Of a DNA stretch of 5,299 nt, positions 1-5,299 are shown piece after piece. The notes beneath the pieces were generated by a model, which worked only from the letters and a program-made list of their open reading frames with translations, was not told where the DNA came from and did not search any database. The translations under genes and the position numbers were made by a program. Origin of the DNA: Gammaproteobacteria bacterium (GTDB lineage: Bacteria; Pseudomonadota; Gammaproteobacteria; Pseudomonadales; Halieaceae); contig JAAEZV010000131.1 of the NCBI GenBank assembly GCA_018222695.1, positions 1-5,299 of the forward strand, given 5' to 3'. Numbering within the stretch: the stretch's first letter is position 1; the number at the start of each line of letters is the position of its first letter.

Positions 1-49
1 CCCATCTCCACGTTTCTAACCCTTTTCCATCCGCTGATCCACCCCCACG

Positions 50-2155
50 TTACCCCAGCTCCATATTAAAGGCAGGCAAGCTGTCAAGGATGCTGCGACC
101 ATAACGACGGCTGAGTAACCGCGTATCGAGTAGCGTAACGCGGCCCTCATCTTCCTCGGTGCGCAGCAACCGTCCACTTGCCTGCACCAACTTCTGCGCC
201 GCATCGGGAACACTGATCTCCATGAAGGGGTCGCGCCCCTGCGCCTCCAAGAGCTCAGAATGTGCCGCCGCGATAGGGTCATCCGGCACAGCAAAAGGAA
301 GCTTGGCGATCACCACGTGTCGGCAATATTCGCCGGGCAAATCAATACCCTCAAAGAAGCTAGCCAAGCCAAAGATAGCGGAAGCCTCTCCCGCATCAAT
401 ATGCCTCCGATGCTGATCCAACAATCGGGCTTTGCTCATCCGATCCTGAACCAGCACATGGTGGGTGAGGACCTGCTCAATCTGCTCGAGCACCGACTCC
501 ATCTGTCGTCTAGACGTAAACAGTAACAACACGCCCGCGTCATCCGCGATCAGACCAGGAAGTCTGTCAATCAACTCGCGGGTATGGGCTTCCGGATTGC
601 CGGGCTCCGAAGCCATCTGCGGCACGCAGAATGTCGCCCGACGGGGGTCAAAGGGGCTTGCAACCTGCTTCCACCGTGCGCCATCAGGGACGCCGGAACG
701 CTCTCGAAATCGCTCGAAGGTACCCAGAGCAGAGAGCGTTGCTGACGTAATGACCGCCCCCGCTGCGCGCTGCCACAGGGCCTCATGCAGGAGTTCACCT
801 GGCAGGATAGGGCTCGCCTGACACTCCACCGTCTGTGGCGTGCCGCGGTGCTGGCACCAACGGGCCCAACCATCTCCCGGGTCACCTTCCCCCGGCGCAT
901 CGGCAAAGGCACGCCAGACCGCCAGCTGCTGTTCCGCTCTGGCGACCAATCCCTGCGCGTTGGCAAGATTCAGATCCGGATCAGCCGCACCAGCGATCGC
1001 GCTGTCGGCGGATGAGGACCCCGAGGTCTGACTGTTCTCCAACGCCGCCTCCAATCGTGTTGCCTCGCGATTGAGCTGATCCCATTGTGCAACGAGCCCT
1101 GCGGCCTGCTCCCTAAGATCTGCAGGAATTCGGCCATGGGGAAAGCGATGCTCTGCCCGCTCAAAGTCATCGTCCGGCAGTAACTGCCACAGCTGTTCTG
1201 CAATATCCTCGCTGCGCTGTATGAGATCACCCACCAGCAATGTCATCGCCGGAATCAGGCGCTCGTCCAACCCCTGCGCCACCCAAGCCTCAGCGCTCGC
1301 CACCAGCCAGCGTTCGCTGTCCCGAAGCCCCTGTAACGTCCCGCCGGAATAGAACCGCAGGGCAAACTGGTTGAGACACTTAGCGGGCAGCTGATGGCCC
1401 TCATCAAACACATAGAGGCTGTCTTCGGGAGCTGGCAGGATGACACCACCACCTAAACGCAGATCGGAAAGCACCAGATCGTGATTGGTAACGATCACGT
1501 CGGCCTCTTCCAACCCTTCGCGGGCGCGAAAAAAACTGCACTGGGCAATATGAGGGCATCGCCTGCCCGTGCACTGGCTTTGATCCGTGGTAATGAGTCT
1601 GCGGACGCTCGGCGACAGTTGCTCGGGCCAGGCATCCAGATCTCCGTCCCAGCTCCCATCACCCAAGGCCTGAATCATTTCCTCGAGAATCGGGCCAGCC
1701 AGCTCCTCACCCGCGCCCGGAAACTCGTCGGGATAGAGTGGGATCAGCGGATCAGCGCCCTGATCCGACAGCTGATGATCCAGCTTGAGCAGACAGACAT
1801 AGCGGCCTCGACCCTTGGCCAACACAGCATCAAAGGTCAAGCCGCTGTGCCGCATAACATCCGGCAGGTCGCGGAACAGCAACTGCTCCTGCAGCGCCAC
1901 TGTCGCTGACGCCAGTACCAGTTTCTTTCCACGAGCGCGCGCGACCGGCAGTGCCGAGACGAGATAGGCGATCGTCTTTCCCGTACCTGTGCCAGCTTCA
2001 ACCACTGCGATGGGGGTCTCGGCCTCCGGGTCAGCCAGGGCGTTGGCGACCTCCGCAATCATCTGGCGCTGGCCCCAACGTGGCACCAGATTGAGTGAAT
2101 CGGTCAGTTCCTGATAAGCAGCGCGAATCTCGGCTTGCAGGCCCTCGTCAATCAC
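50..2155 (-). CDS. dinG: ATP-dependent DNA helicase DinG (iron-sulfur, XPD-like superfamily 2)
   Basis: This 701-residue protein is close to the length of E. coli DinG (about 716). DinG is a cytoplasmic 5'-to-3' helicase that unwinds forks, D-loops, R-loops and G-quadruplexes in repair and replication-transcription conflicts. Motifs seen in order: Walker A AGTGTGKT (residues 54-61); four cysteines C121, C195, C200 and C206, arranged as the ligands of the 4Fe-4S cluster and one residue off from those of E. coli DinG; DEGH box (251-254); SATL (471-474); motif V around FFEGIDLPG (600-608); motif VI QASGRLLR (658-665). A Ser/Ala-rich stretch near residues 375-392 is probably a flexible loop. The start is GTG, supported by AAGGA eight bases upstream. 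It overlaps the end of the upstream acyltransferase gene by 8 bases, suggesting co-transcription and coupled translation. No LexA-type operator is visible directly upstream, so SOS control, if any, would act at the operon promoter. All catalytic motifs are intact. YoaA is a related family, but the length and cysteine positions favour DinG. Confidence 0.95.
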   Translation of the reverse strand: MIDEGLQAEIRAAYQELTDSLNLVPRWGQRQMIAEVANALADPEAETPIAVVEAGTGTGKTIAYLVSALPVARARGKKLVLASATVALQEQLLFRDLPDVMRHSGLTFDAVLAKGRGRYVCLLKLDHQLSDQGADPLIPLYPDEFPGAGEELAGPILEEMIQALGDGSWDGDLDAWPEQLSPSVRRLITTDQSQCTGRRCPHIAQCSFFRAREGLEEADVIVTNHDLVLSDLRLGGGVILPAPEDSLYVFDEGHQLPAKCLNQFALRFYSGGTLQGLRDSERWLVASAEAWVAQGLDERLIPAMTLLVGDLIQRSEDIAEQLWQLLPDDDFERAEHRFPHGRIPADLREQAAGLVAQWDQLNREATRLEAALENSQTSGSSSADSAIAGAADPDLNLANAQGLVARAEQQLAVWRAFADAPGEGDPGDGWARWCQHRGTPQTVECQASPILPGELLHEALWQRAAGAVITSATLSALGTFERFRERSGVPDGARWKQVASPFDPRRATFCVPQMASEPGNPEAHTRELIDRLPGLIADDAGVLLLFTSRRQMESVLEQIEQVLTHHVLVQDRMSKARLLDQHRRHIDAGEASAIFGLASFFEGIDLPGEYCRHVVIAKLPFAVPDDPIAAAHSELLEAQGRDPFMEISVPDAAQKLVQASGRLLRTEEDEGRVTLLDTRLLSRRYGRSILDSLPAFNMELG

Positions 2156-3317
2156 ATGATCGGTCCTTGTCAGTGATATCGAGCGCCAGCTGACGGCTCA
2201 CCGGATTCGCGTACATGGTCAACAGCCACTGCCGATGTTCACTCGGCACGCTATCGATGCGGGCCCTAAACGACTGCTCTGTCACCGACCCTTCGTGAAA
2301 GGCTAGTGCCACCGGGACGCTTTCGCCATGCAACCACTCCCAAGCCCAGCGATTGGTTTGATAGAGCCGGTAATGCCGGGCCATTTGTTGGTCCAGTGCG
2401 GCGACCACCTCCTCCACCGACAAATCCGCCGGCAATGGTTCGCCAAAGTGGAGATGAACGCAGCCTTTATCGCCCGTGATACCCCGGGCAATGGAGGACA
2501 CGTCCTCAAACTCCGCCTTGACGTACCCTTCGCCGGCCGCAAGTTCGGCTGCCTTCAGCGCGTCACAGGGATCGACCTCATAGGAGATCACCAGCGGGAC
2601 AATATTGAGGTCTGAGAGCACCGCCTCTGGTGCCTCACCGCGCTCCCGGGACAGGGTAAGCATTTTGATCACTGCGGGCTCGGTCAGATCGCGACCGTCT
2701 TTTGCCCTACCCTCACGATGCGCGATCCAGATCGGATCACGGTCCGCGCTCACAGAGTCACGGATATATTCAGACAGGAGCTTGGTAGCCGCCAACAGCG
2801 CGCGTGGACCGCTCACATTCCGCTTCACAACAAAGCTCTTGTTGAGTCGCAACAGGTCCGCCACCCAGGGCTTGGAGAGCAAATTGTCGCCAATGGCGAT
2901 CGCCAGCGTGTTGGCGCCCGCCCGGTGCAGCGCGTAATTGGCATAGGCCGGGTCCATCACAATATCCCGGTGGTTACTGAGATAGACGCGGGCAGGCCGT
3001 AAATCTAGTTCGTCGATACCACTGACGGTAAAAACCGATGTTTTTTTAATCATCCGCGACAAATTGGGGGCGATCAGATTTTGGAGATCCTCGACGGTCC
3101 GAAGTCGCTTTGCCGCCAGCCGCAACCAAACCTTGCCCATTTGCCTTGCCAGAGTCGGCCACAGAGCGCTGAGTCGCGGTAAACGCCATAGGGCAATGGT
3201 CTTTGCCAGCTCGGTGTCACGCGAAAGCCGTCTGAGTACCTCGGGTGCGTCCAGATTGGAATACGGCCGGATCTCCGCGAACGGGTCGTCGGGCTCTGAC
3301 GCTGGCGAATCTGTCAT
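2148..3317 (-). CDS. 1-acyl-sn-glycerol-3-phosphate acyltransferase family protein (PlsC-like)
   Basis: This is a 389-residue protein of the glycerolipid acyltransferase superfamily, longer than a minimal PlsC (about 245). Four acyltransferase blocks are visible: block I NHRDIVMD (residues 115-122), with the presumed catalytic His116 and Asp118/Asp122; block II FVVKRNVSG (162-170); block III REGRAKDG (201-208), the phosphate-binding block; block IV VPLVISYE (240-247). The family transfers acyl chains to glycerol-3-phosphate or lyso-phosphatidate at the inner membrane; the exact substrate cannot be read from the sequence. Block I has HxD and Hx5D rather than the classical Hx4D. As I recall, the HRD form characterises a subgroup of these proteins. 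No clear membrane helix is seen, so peripheral association is likely. The C-terminal part (about 300-389) is helical and charged with no motif I recognise. ATG at 3317 is preferred; an in-frame GTG at 3383 would add 22 unremarkable residues and leave only 31 bases to the divergent gene. The 3' end overlaps dinG by 8 bases. Confidence 0.85.
   Translation of the reverse strand: MTDSPASEPDDPFAEIRPYSNLDAPEVLRRLSRDTELAKTIALWRLPRLSALWPTLARQMGKVWLRLAAKRLRTVEDLQNLIAPNLSRMIKKTSVFTVSGIDELDLRPARVYLSNHRDIVMDPAYANYALHRAGANTLAIAIGDNLLSKPWVADLLRLNKSFVVKRNVSGPRALLAATKLLSEYIRDSVSADRDPIWIAHREGRAKDGRDLTEPAVIKMLTLSRERGEAPEAVLSDLNIVPLVISYEVDPCDALKAAELAAGEGYVKAEFEDVSSIARGITGDKGCVHLHFGEPLPADLSVEEVVAALDQQMARHYRLYQTNRWAWEWLHGESVPVALAFHEGSVTEQSFRARIDSVPSEHRQWLLTMYANPVSRQLALDITDKDRSCD
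2164..2168 (-). promoter_or_regulatory. Shine-Dalgarno sequence of dinG
   Basis: Read on the minus strand this is AAGGA, with 8 bases to the GTG at 2155. It lies within the last codons of the acyltransferase gene. It decides in favour of the GTG start, since no ATG occurs in frame nearby. Confidence 0.7.
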
Positions 3318-3358
3318 GCTGGTACCGTCATCGAACGCTGGTGTATTGTGCCGTTGCT

Positions 3359-3379
3359 GCGGGGTTTCTGATACCCTGC
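3359..3379. repeat. Inverted repeat (hairpin) between divergent genes
   Basis: GCGGGGT (3359-3365) pairs with ACCCTGC (3373-3379) around a 7-base loop, giving seven base pairs including one G-T wobble. No T run follows on either strand, so it is not an intrinsic terminator. It lies between the acyltransferase ATG and the small membrane protein ATG and overlaps the best -10 candidate for the latter. It could be an operator, an RNA leader structure, or chance. Confidence 0.3.
3369..3377 (+). promoter_or_regulatory. Candidate extended -10 promoter of the small membrane protein gene
   Basis: TG, one base, then TACCCT fits the extended -10 form (TGnTAnnnT). No good -35 hexamer lies at normal spacing; TTGTGC at 3346-3351 is 20 bases away. 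A start near 3384 would give a leader of about 30 bases. The match is weak. Confidence 0.3.
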
Positions 3380-3414
3380 GCACCGCTCGGCAACCTACCC
3401 CTCAGAGACCGCAA

Positions 3415-3639
3415 ATGGAAGCTTCAAGTTCCTTTTTAATGACGCTCGGTGCAGCGTCACTGCTGATCAGTTGGATACTGCTACTCATTGCCGCCTGGCG
3501 GGAAGAGTACGCCTGGGGCATGTTCGCCCTGCTGCTGCCGCCCGTCGGCTACGGCTATGCCCTATTTCGGCTCGATAAAGCTGGGGCTTCCATAGGGTGC
3601 GCCTTGCTCGGCTGGATTTTGATCTGGTTGGGCTGGTAA
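3415..3639 (+). CDS. Small three-helix membrane protein of unknown function (74 aa)
   Basis: This encodes a 74-residue, strongly hydrophobic protein. Three probable membrane segments lie at about residues 7-27, 34-51 and 57-73. The first loop is charged (WREEYAW, 28-34) and the second carries FRLDKAG (51-57). The middle segment has a Pro-Pro pair (42-43), and the last helix ends in WLGW at the C terminus. The Trp-Gly/Leu-rich/Pro-Pro/aromatic/basic layout resembles short uncharacterised inner-membrane proteins I have seen in Gammaproteobacteria, but I cannot name a family or function. The ATG at 3415 is chosen because AGAGA sits 6 bases upstream and because any longer reading of this frame would run antisense through the acyltransferase gene. 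It diverges from the acyltransferase gene and lies 108 bases upstream of rpsT in the same direction. rpsT has its own promoter, so the two need not be one operon. Hydrophobicity is convincing for a real gene; its role is open. Confidence 0.72.
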   Translation: MEASSSFLMTLGAASLLISWILLLIAAWREEYAWGMFALLLPPVGYGYALFRLDKAGASIGCALLGWILIWLGW

Positions 3640-3683
3640 ACGGGTAAAACACCCTAATATCGAGGGGCTAGGCCTCTCTGCAG

Positions 3684-3712
3684 TTGACATTAAACCGTGT
3701 ATCTCTGATGAT
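3684..3712 (+). promoter_or_regulatory. Sigma-70 promoter of rpsT
   Basis: The -35 hexamer TTGACA (3684-3689) is a perfect match. A 17-base spacer leads to GATGAT (3707-3712), which matches TATAAT at four of six positions. The bases after it, TCGCGGCC (3713-3720), form a GC-rich discriminator. In E. coli such discriminators are typical of promoters that ppGpp and DksA repress, as expected for a ribosomal protein gene. The predicted start is near 3719-3720, leaving a leader of about 28 bases that opens with a run of seven T. Confidence 0.72.
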
Positions 3713-3735
3713 TCGCGGCCTTTTTTTGATCCCTA

Positions 3736-3740
3736 TGGAG
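3736..3740 (+). promoter_or_regulatory. Shine-Dalgarno sequence of rpsT
   Basis: TGGAG ends 7 bases before the GTG at 3748. Good strength and spacing fix the GTG as the start, and the next codons read Ala-Asn-Ser, as in other S20 proteins. Confidence 0.75.
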
Positions 3741-3747
3741 CACAACG

Positions 3748-4014
3748 GTGGCTAATTCACCCCAAGCAAGAAAGCGGGCACGCCAGAACGACAAGCGTCG
3801 CACGCACAACGCGAGCCTGAGATCGCTGGTCCGCACCAAAATTAAGCAGGTTATCGCGGCAGCAGATACCGGCAATGCTGACGACGCTCGCGCCGCCTAT
3901 GATTCAGCGGTGCCTGTGATCGACAGAATGGCGAACCGAGGCATTATCAAAAAGAACAAGGCCGCCCGCCACAAGAGCCGACTGAACGCCCGCGTCAAGG
4001 CGATGGCGAGCTAA
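3748..4014 (+). CDS. rpsT: 30S ribosomal protein S20
   Basis: This 88-residue, very basic protein begins MANS and is the usual length for S20 (E. coli 87). S20 binds 16S rRNA early in 30S assembly, at the 5' domain and helix 44, and is needed for stable 30S subunits. Recognisable family blocks are the basic N-terminal region QARKRARQNDKRR (residues 6-18), HNASLRSLVRTKIK (20-33), and the signature IIKKNKAARHKSRLN (66-80). The protein is expected to be helical throughout. The start codon is GTG with a good Shine-Dalgarno sequence. E. coli rpsT also uses a non-AUG start (UUG), and S20 there represses its own translation, so similar autocontrol is plausible here but not shown. The gene has its own strong promoter and appears to be transcribed alone: the next gene is convergent, with stop codons 28 bases apart. 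The usual rpsT neighbours murJ and ribF are not next to it. Confidence 0.97.
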   Translation: MANSPQARKRARQNDKRRTHNASLRSLVRTKIKQVIAAADTGNADDARAAYDSAVPVIDRMANRGIIKKNKAARHKSRLNARVKAMAS

Positions 4015-4042
4015 GATCTCTGTTCAGGGTTGGCCAGCTCGC

Positions 4043-4321
4043 TCAGCCGGCGAGATAGTGGTCCAGCCCCGCTTCAATCTCTCTGGTGATGACCCCTTTC
4101 AGGGGTCGCATCATAAGCCCCAAACGTACCTCTCCCACGACGCGCTCATCCTCCAGAGTCACGGTGCCTGAGAATCCACTGCCATCAAATTGAAGCGTTC
4201 TAGCACCCCTAGCGACCGAGGCGCCAAGGATATCTCCTAGGTGCGCGGCAAGCTGCTCCAGCGCAGCTTCCTGAGCGGCCTGATTCAGTTGATGACAGCG
4301 CGACAGACGAATAACAGACAT
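4043..4321 (-). CDS. Polyhydroxyalkanoic acid system family protein (PHA granule-region protein)
   Basis: This 92-residue protein matches, from memory, the small family annotated as putative polyhydroxyalkanoic acid system protein (PHA_gran_rgn), usually about 90-100 residues. The features recalled for that family are present: an N-terminal MSVIRLSRCHQL with the Arg/His pattern (1-12), a helix rich in Ala and Gln (14-33), a Gly-Phe-Ser-Gly-Thr strand block (48-53), and the C-terminal block LKGVITREIEAGLDHYL (74-90). Family members are found near PHA synthesis or granule genes in many Proteobacteria, but the biochemical role is unknown. No PHA synthase, phasin or depolymerase gene is in this window. 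There are no membrane segments or signal peptide. The ATG at 4321 has no clear Shine-Dalgarno sequence. The gene converges on rpsT and diverges from hslO, with 72 bases between the start codons. Confidence 0.8.
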   Translation of the reverse strand: MSVIRLSRCHQLNQAAQEAALEQLAAHLGDILGASVARGARTLQFDGSGFSGTVTLEDERVVGEVRLGLMMRPLKGVITREIEAGLDHYLAG

Positions 4322-4333
4322 TCAATAATCGGA

Positions 4334-4362
4334 TTGGGGTCGGGTACCAATACCGCTATCCT
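4334..4362 (+). promoter_or_regulatory. Candidate sigma-70 promoter of hslO
   Basis: TTGGGG (4334-4339, three of six matches), a 17-base spacer, then TATCCT (4357-4362, four of six). A transcript would start near 4369, about 25 bases before the hslO ATG. I see no convincing sigma-32 heat-shock promoter (CTTGAA with CCCCAT). The element lies in the 72-base region shared with the divergent PHA-family gene. Confidence 0.4.
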
Positions 4363-4393
4363 ACACTGCCTCGAATATGGGTATTCCAACACC

Positions 4394-5257
4394 ATGAGCC
4401 ACCTTACCGACAGCAGTCAACGCTTCCTGTTTGACGGTGTCGATGTGCGTGGCGAATCGGTGCGAATAGCAAGCGCGTTGACAGACATGCTGGGCAACCA
4501 AGCCTACAGTCCAACGTTAAAGTGCCTTCTGGGAGAGTTTGCGGCAGCCGCTGTGCTGATCAGCAACAATCTCAAATATGAAGGTCGCATCATCCTGCAA
4601 GCCCGCAGCAAGCAAGCTGTCTCATTGGTCATGGTTGAGTGTTCCAGTGAGCGCCACATTCGCGGCATTGCCCAAGGCGACCTGAGCGCTGATGCCGACG
4701 ATCCCATGACCCTACTGGCAGACGGGCAGTTGGTCCTGACCGTTGAACGCGAGGCGGGCCAACGGTATCAGGGCATCATTGCACTGAAGGGCAGCACCTT
4801 AGCAGGTGCGCTGGAGGATTATTTCTCCCAAAGTGAGCAGTTGGGGACGCGTTTTTGGCTCGCCTCTGACGGGGTCCACAGCGCAGGACTGATGCTTCAG
4901 CAGCTACCTGCGCAACTGGCGGACGGTGAAAAACGCAGCGAACAGTGGTCAACGCTCTGTTTGCTGACAGAAACGGTACAAGCTGATGAGCTGCTGGACC
5001 TAACGCCAGAAGCGTTGTTATTCAAGCTCTATCAGGAGGAAACCGTAACGGTATACCCACCGGCCTCCATTTTGTTTAAATGTCGGTGCAGTCGCGAGCG
5101 AAGCGCCGACGCGATATCCCTGTTGCCCGAATCCGAGCGAGAGGAGATCCTCGCTGAACAAGGCGAGATCACGATGACCTGTGAATTGTGTGGCACGACC
5201 TATCGATTTGGTCGAGAAGTTTTGCCCCCTCACAGCGCGGGTAATACGCTGCATTAA
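4394..5257 (+). CDS. hslO: Redox-regulated molecular chaperone Hsp33
   Basis: This 287-residue protein is close to E. coli Hsp33 (292). Hsp33 is a cytoplasmic, ATP-independent holdase. Its reduced, zinc-bound form is inactive; oxidation (peroxide plus heat, or bleach) releases zinc, forms two disulfides, unfolds the C-terminal switch and exposes the client-binding surface. The family N terminus QRFLFDGVDVRGESVR is at residues 9-24. The C-terminal zinc switch is complete: C230 and C232 (CxC), then C263 and C266 (CxxC), with the same spacing as E. coli C232, C234, C265 and C268. The ATG at 4394 is chosen because homologues begin a few residues before QRFLF; an upstream in-frame ATG at 4241 would run through the divergent gene. 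The Shine-Dalgarno signal is weak (GGG, 12 bases upstream). Downstream, 42 bases remain in the window. In several Gammaproteobacteria hslO is followed by pckA, but nothing here is long enough to tell. Confidence 0.96.
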   Translation: MSHLTDSSQRFLFDGVDVRGESVRIASALTDMLGNQAYSPTLKCLLGEFAAAAVLISNNLKYEGRIILQARSKQAVSLVMVECSSERHIRGIAQGDLSADADDPMTLLADGQLVLTVEREAGQRYQGIIALKGSTLAGALEDYFSQSEQLGTRFWLASDGVHSAGLMLQQLPAQLADGEKRSEQWSTLCLLTETVQADELLDLTPEALLFKLYQEETVTVYPPASILFKCRCSRERSADAISLLPESEREEILAEQGEITMTCELCGTTYRFGREVLPPHSAGNTLH

Positions 5258-5258
5258 A

Positions 5259-5279
5259 TCGATGACGTAGACGCATCGA
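5259..5279 (+). terminator. Small hairpin just after hslO, possible weak terminator
   Basis: TCGATG (5259-5264) pairs exactly with CATCGA (5274-5279). Inside, CG and CG can add two pairs around a TAGA loop with one bulged A. It begins two bases after the stop codon. No T run follows, so it may be only an RNA-stabilising 3' hairpin or a Rho-dependent end. Confidence 0.3.
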
Positions 5280-5299
5280 ATTGAGAAAAATGCTTAACA

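Noticed and set aside
1..49. Sequence beyond the dinG stop codon
   Set aside because: I see no terminator, gene start or repeat in these 49 bases; a minus-strand ATG at 3-5 is cut by the window edge and cannot be judged.
1481..1909. Open frame of 142 codons on the plus strand inside dinG
   Set aside because: It lies fully antisense to intact helicase motifs, has no recognisable domain, and is best explained by codon bias in a GC-rich gene. The same holds for shorter plus-strand frames between 159 and 1074 and around 2328-3002.
3318..3383. GTG start at 3383 for the acyltransferase (411 residues)
   Set aside because: It adds 22 residues with no family character and leaves only 31 bases for two divergent promoters. 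It cannot be fully excluded, as a GGTAGG sequence lies about 10 bases upstream of it.
3064..3414. Upstream extension of the small membrane protein frame to 191 codons
   Set aside because: The added part is antisense to the acyltransferase gene and has an Arg/Ser-rich shadow composition; the hydrophobic protein begins naturally at the ATG at 3415, with AGAGA upstream.
3642..3676. Short stems GGGT/ACCC (3642-3654) and GAGG/CCTC (3662-3676) after the membrane protein gene
   Set aside because: Each has only about four pairs and no T run, which is at chance level.
3715..3727. T7 run as an intrinsic terminator for the small membrane protein gene
   Set aside because: No stem-loop directly precedes the T run. 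It lies downstream of a strong promoter, so it is more likely the start of the rpsT leader.
4241..4393. N-terminal extension of Hsp33 (start at 4241)
   Set aside because: It would overlap the divergent PHA-family gene and add 51 residues unlike Hsp33; the known N terminus fits the ATG at 4394.
5290..5299. ATG at 5290 as the start of a downstream gene
   Set aside because: Only ten bases remain, with a poorly placed GAG upstream; no protein can be recognised.

Overview
The window looks like ordinary chromosomal housekeeping DNA from a gammaproteobacterium with moderately high GC. The evidence is a DinG helicase and an Hsp33 whose cysteine spacing matches the E. coli proteins, a typical ribosomal protein S20, and a polyhydroxyalkanoic-acid-system (PHA granule-region) protein. 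That combination fits marine or pseudomonad-like Gammaproteobacteria, but genus cannot be named from the sequence. I see no tRNA, rRNA, CRISPR array, insertion sequence, phage gene or toxin-antitoxin pair.

Left part, minus strand (about 50-3317): a two-gene unit. A 389-residue acyltransferase of the 1-acyl-glycerol-3-phosphate acyltransferase type comes first and dinG follows. The dinG GTG start lies inside the last codons of the acyltransferase gene (8-base overlap) behind a good Shine-Dalgarno sequence, so the two are probably co-transcribed and translationally coupled.

Middle, plus strand (3415-4014): a short gene for a 74-residue, three-helix membrane protein of unknown role diverges from the acyltransferase. 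It is followed by rpsT (S20), which has its own promoter: a perfect TTGACA, a 17-base spacer, GATGAT, a GC-rich discriminator, then a run of seven T near the predicted transcription start. rpsT starts with GTG.

Right part (4043-5257): a PHA-system-family gene on the minus strand converges on rpsT and diverges from hslO (Hsp33, the redox-activated holdase chaperone) across a 72-base region that must hold both start regions. A small hairpin follows hslO.

The genes do not form a single pathway: DNA repair (DinG), phospholipid acylation, ribosome assembly (S20), PHA metabolism and oxidative-stress proteostasis (Hsp33) sit side by side. No previously undescribed system could be identified. The points most worth a second look are regulatory (rpsT leader and start codon, the shared hslO/PHA-gene promoter region), the variant acyltransferase motif coupled to dinG, the unknown small membrane protein, and the unusual neighbourhood of rpsT.
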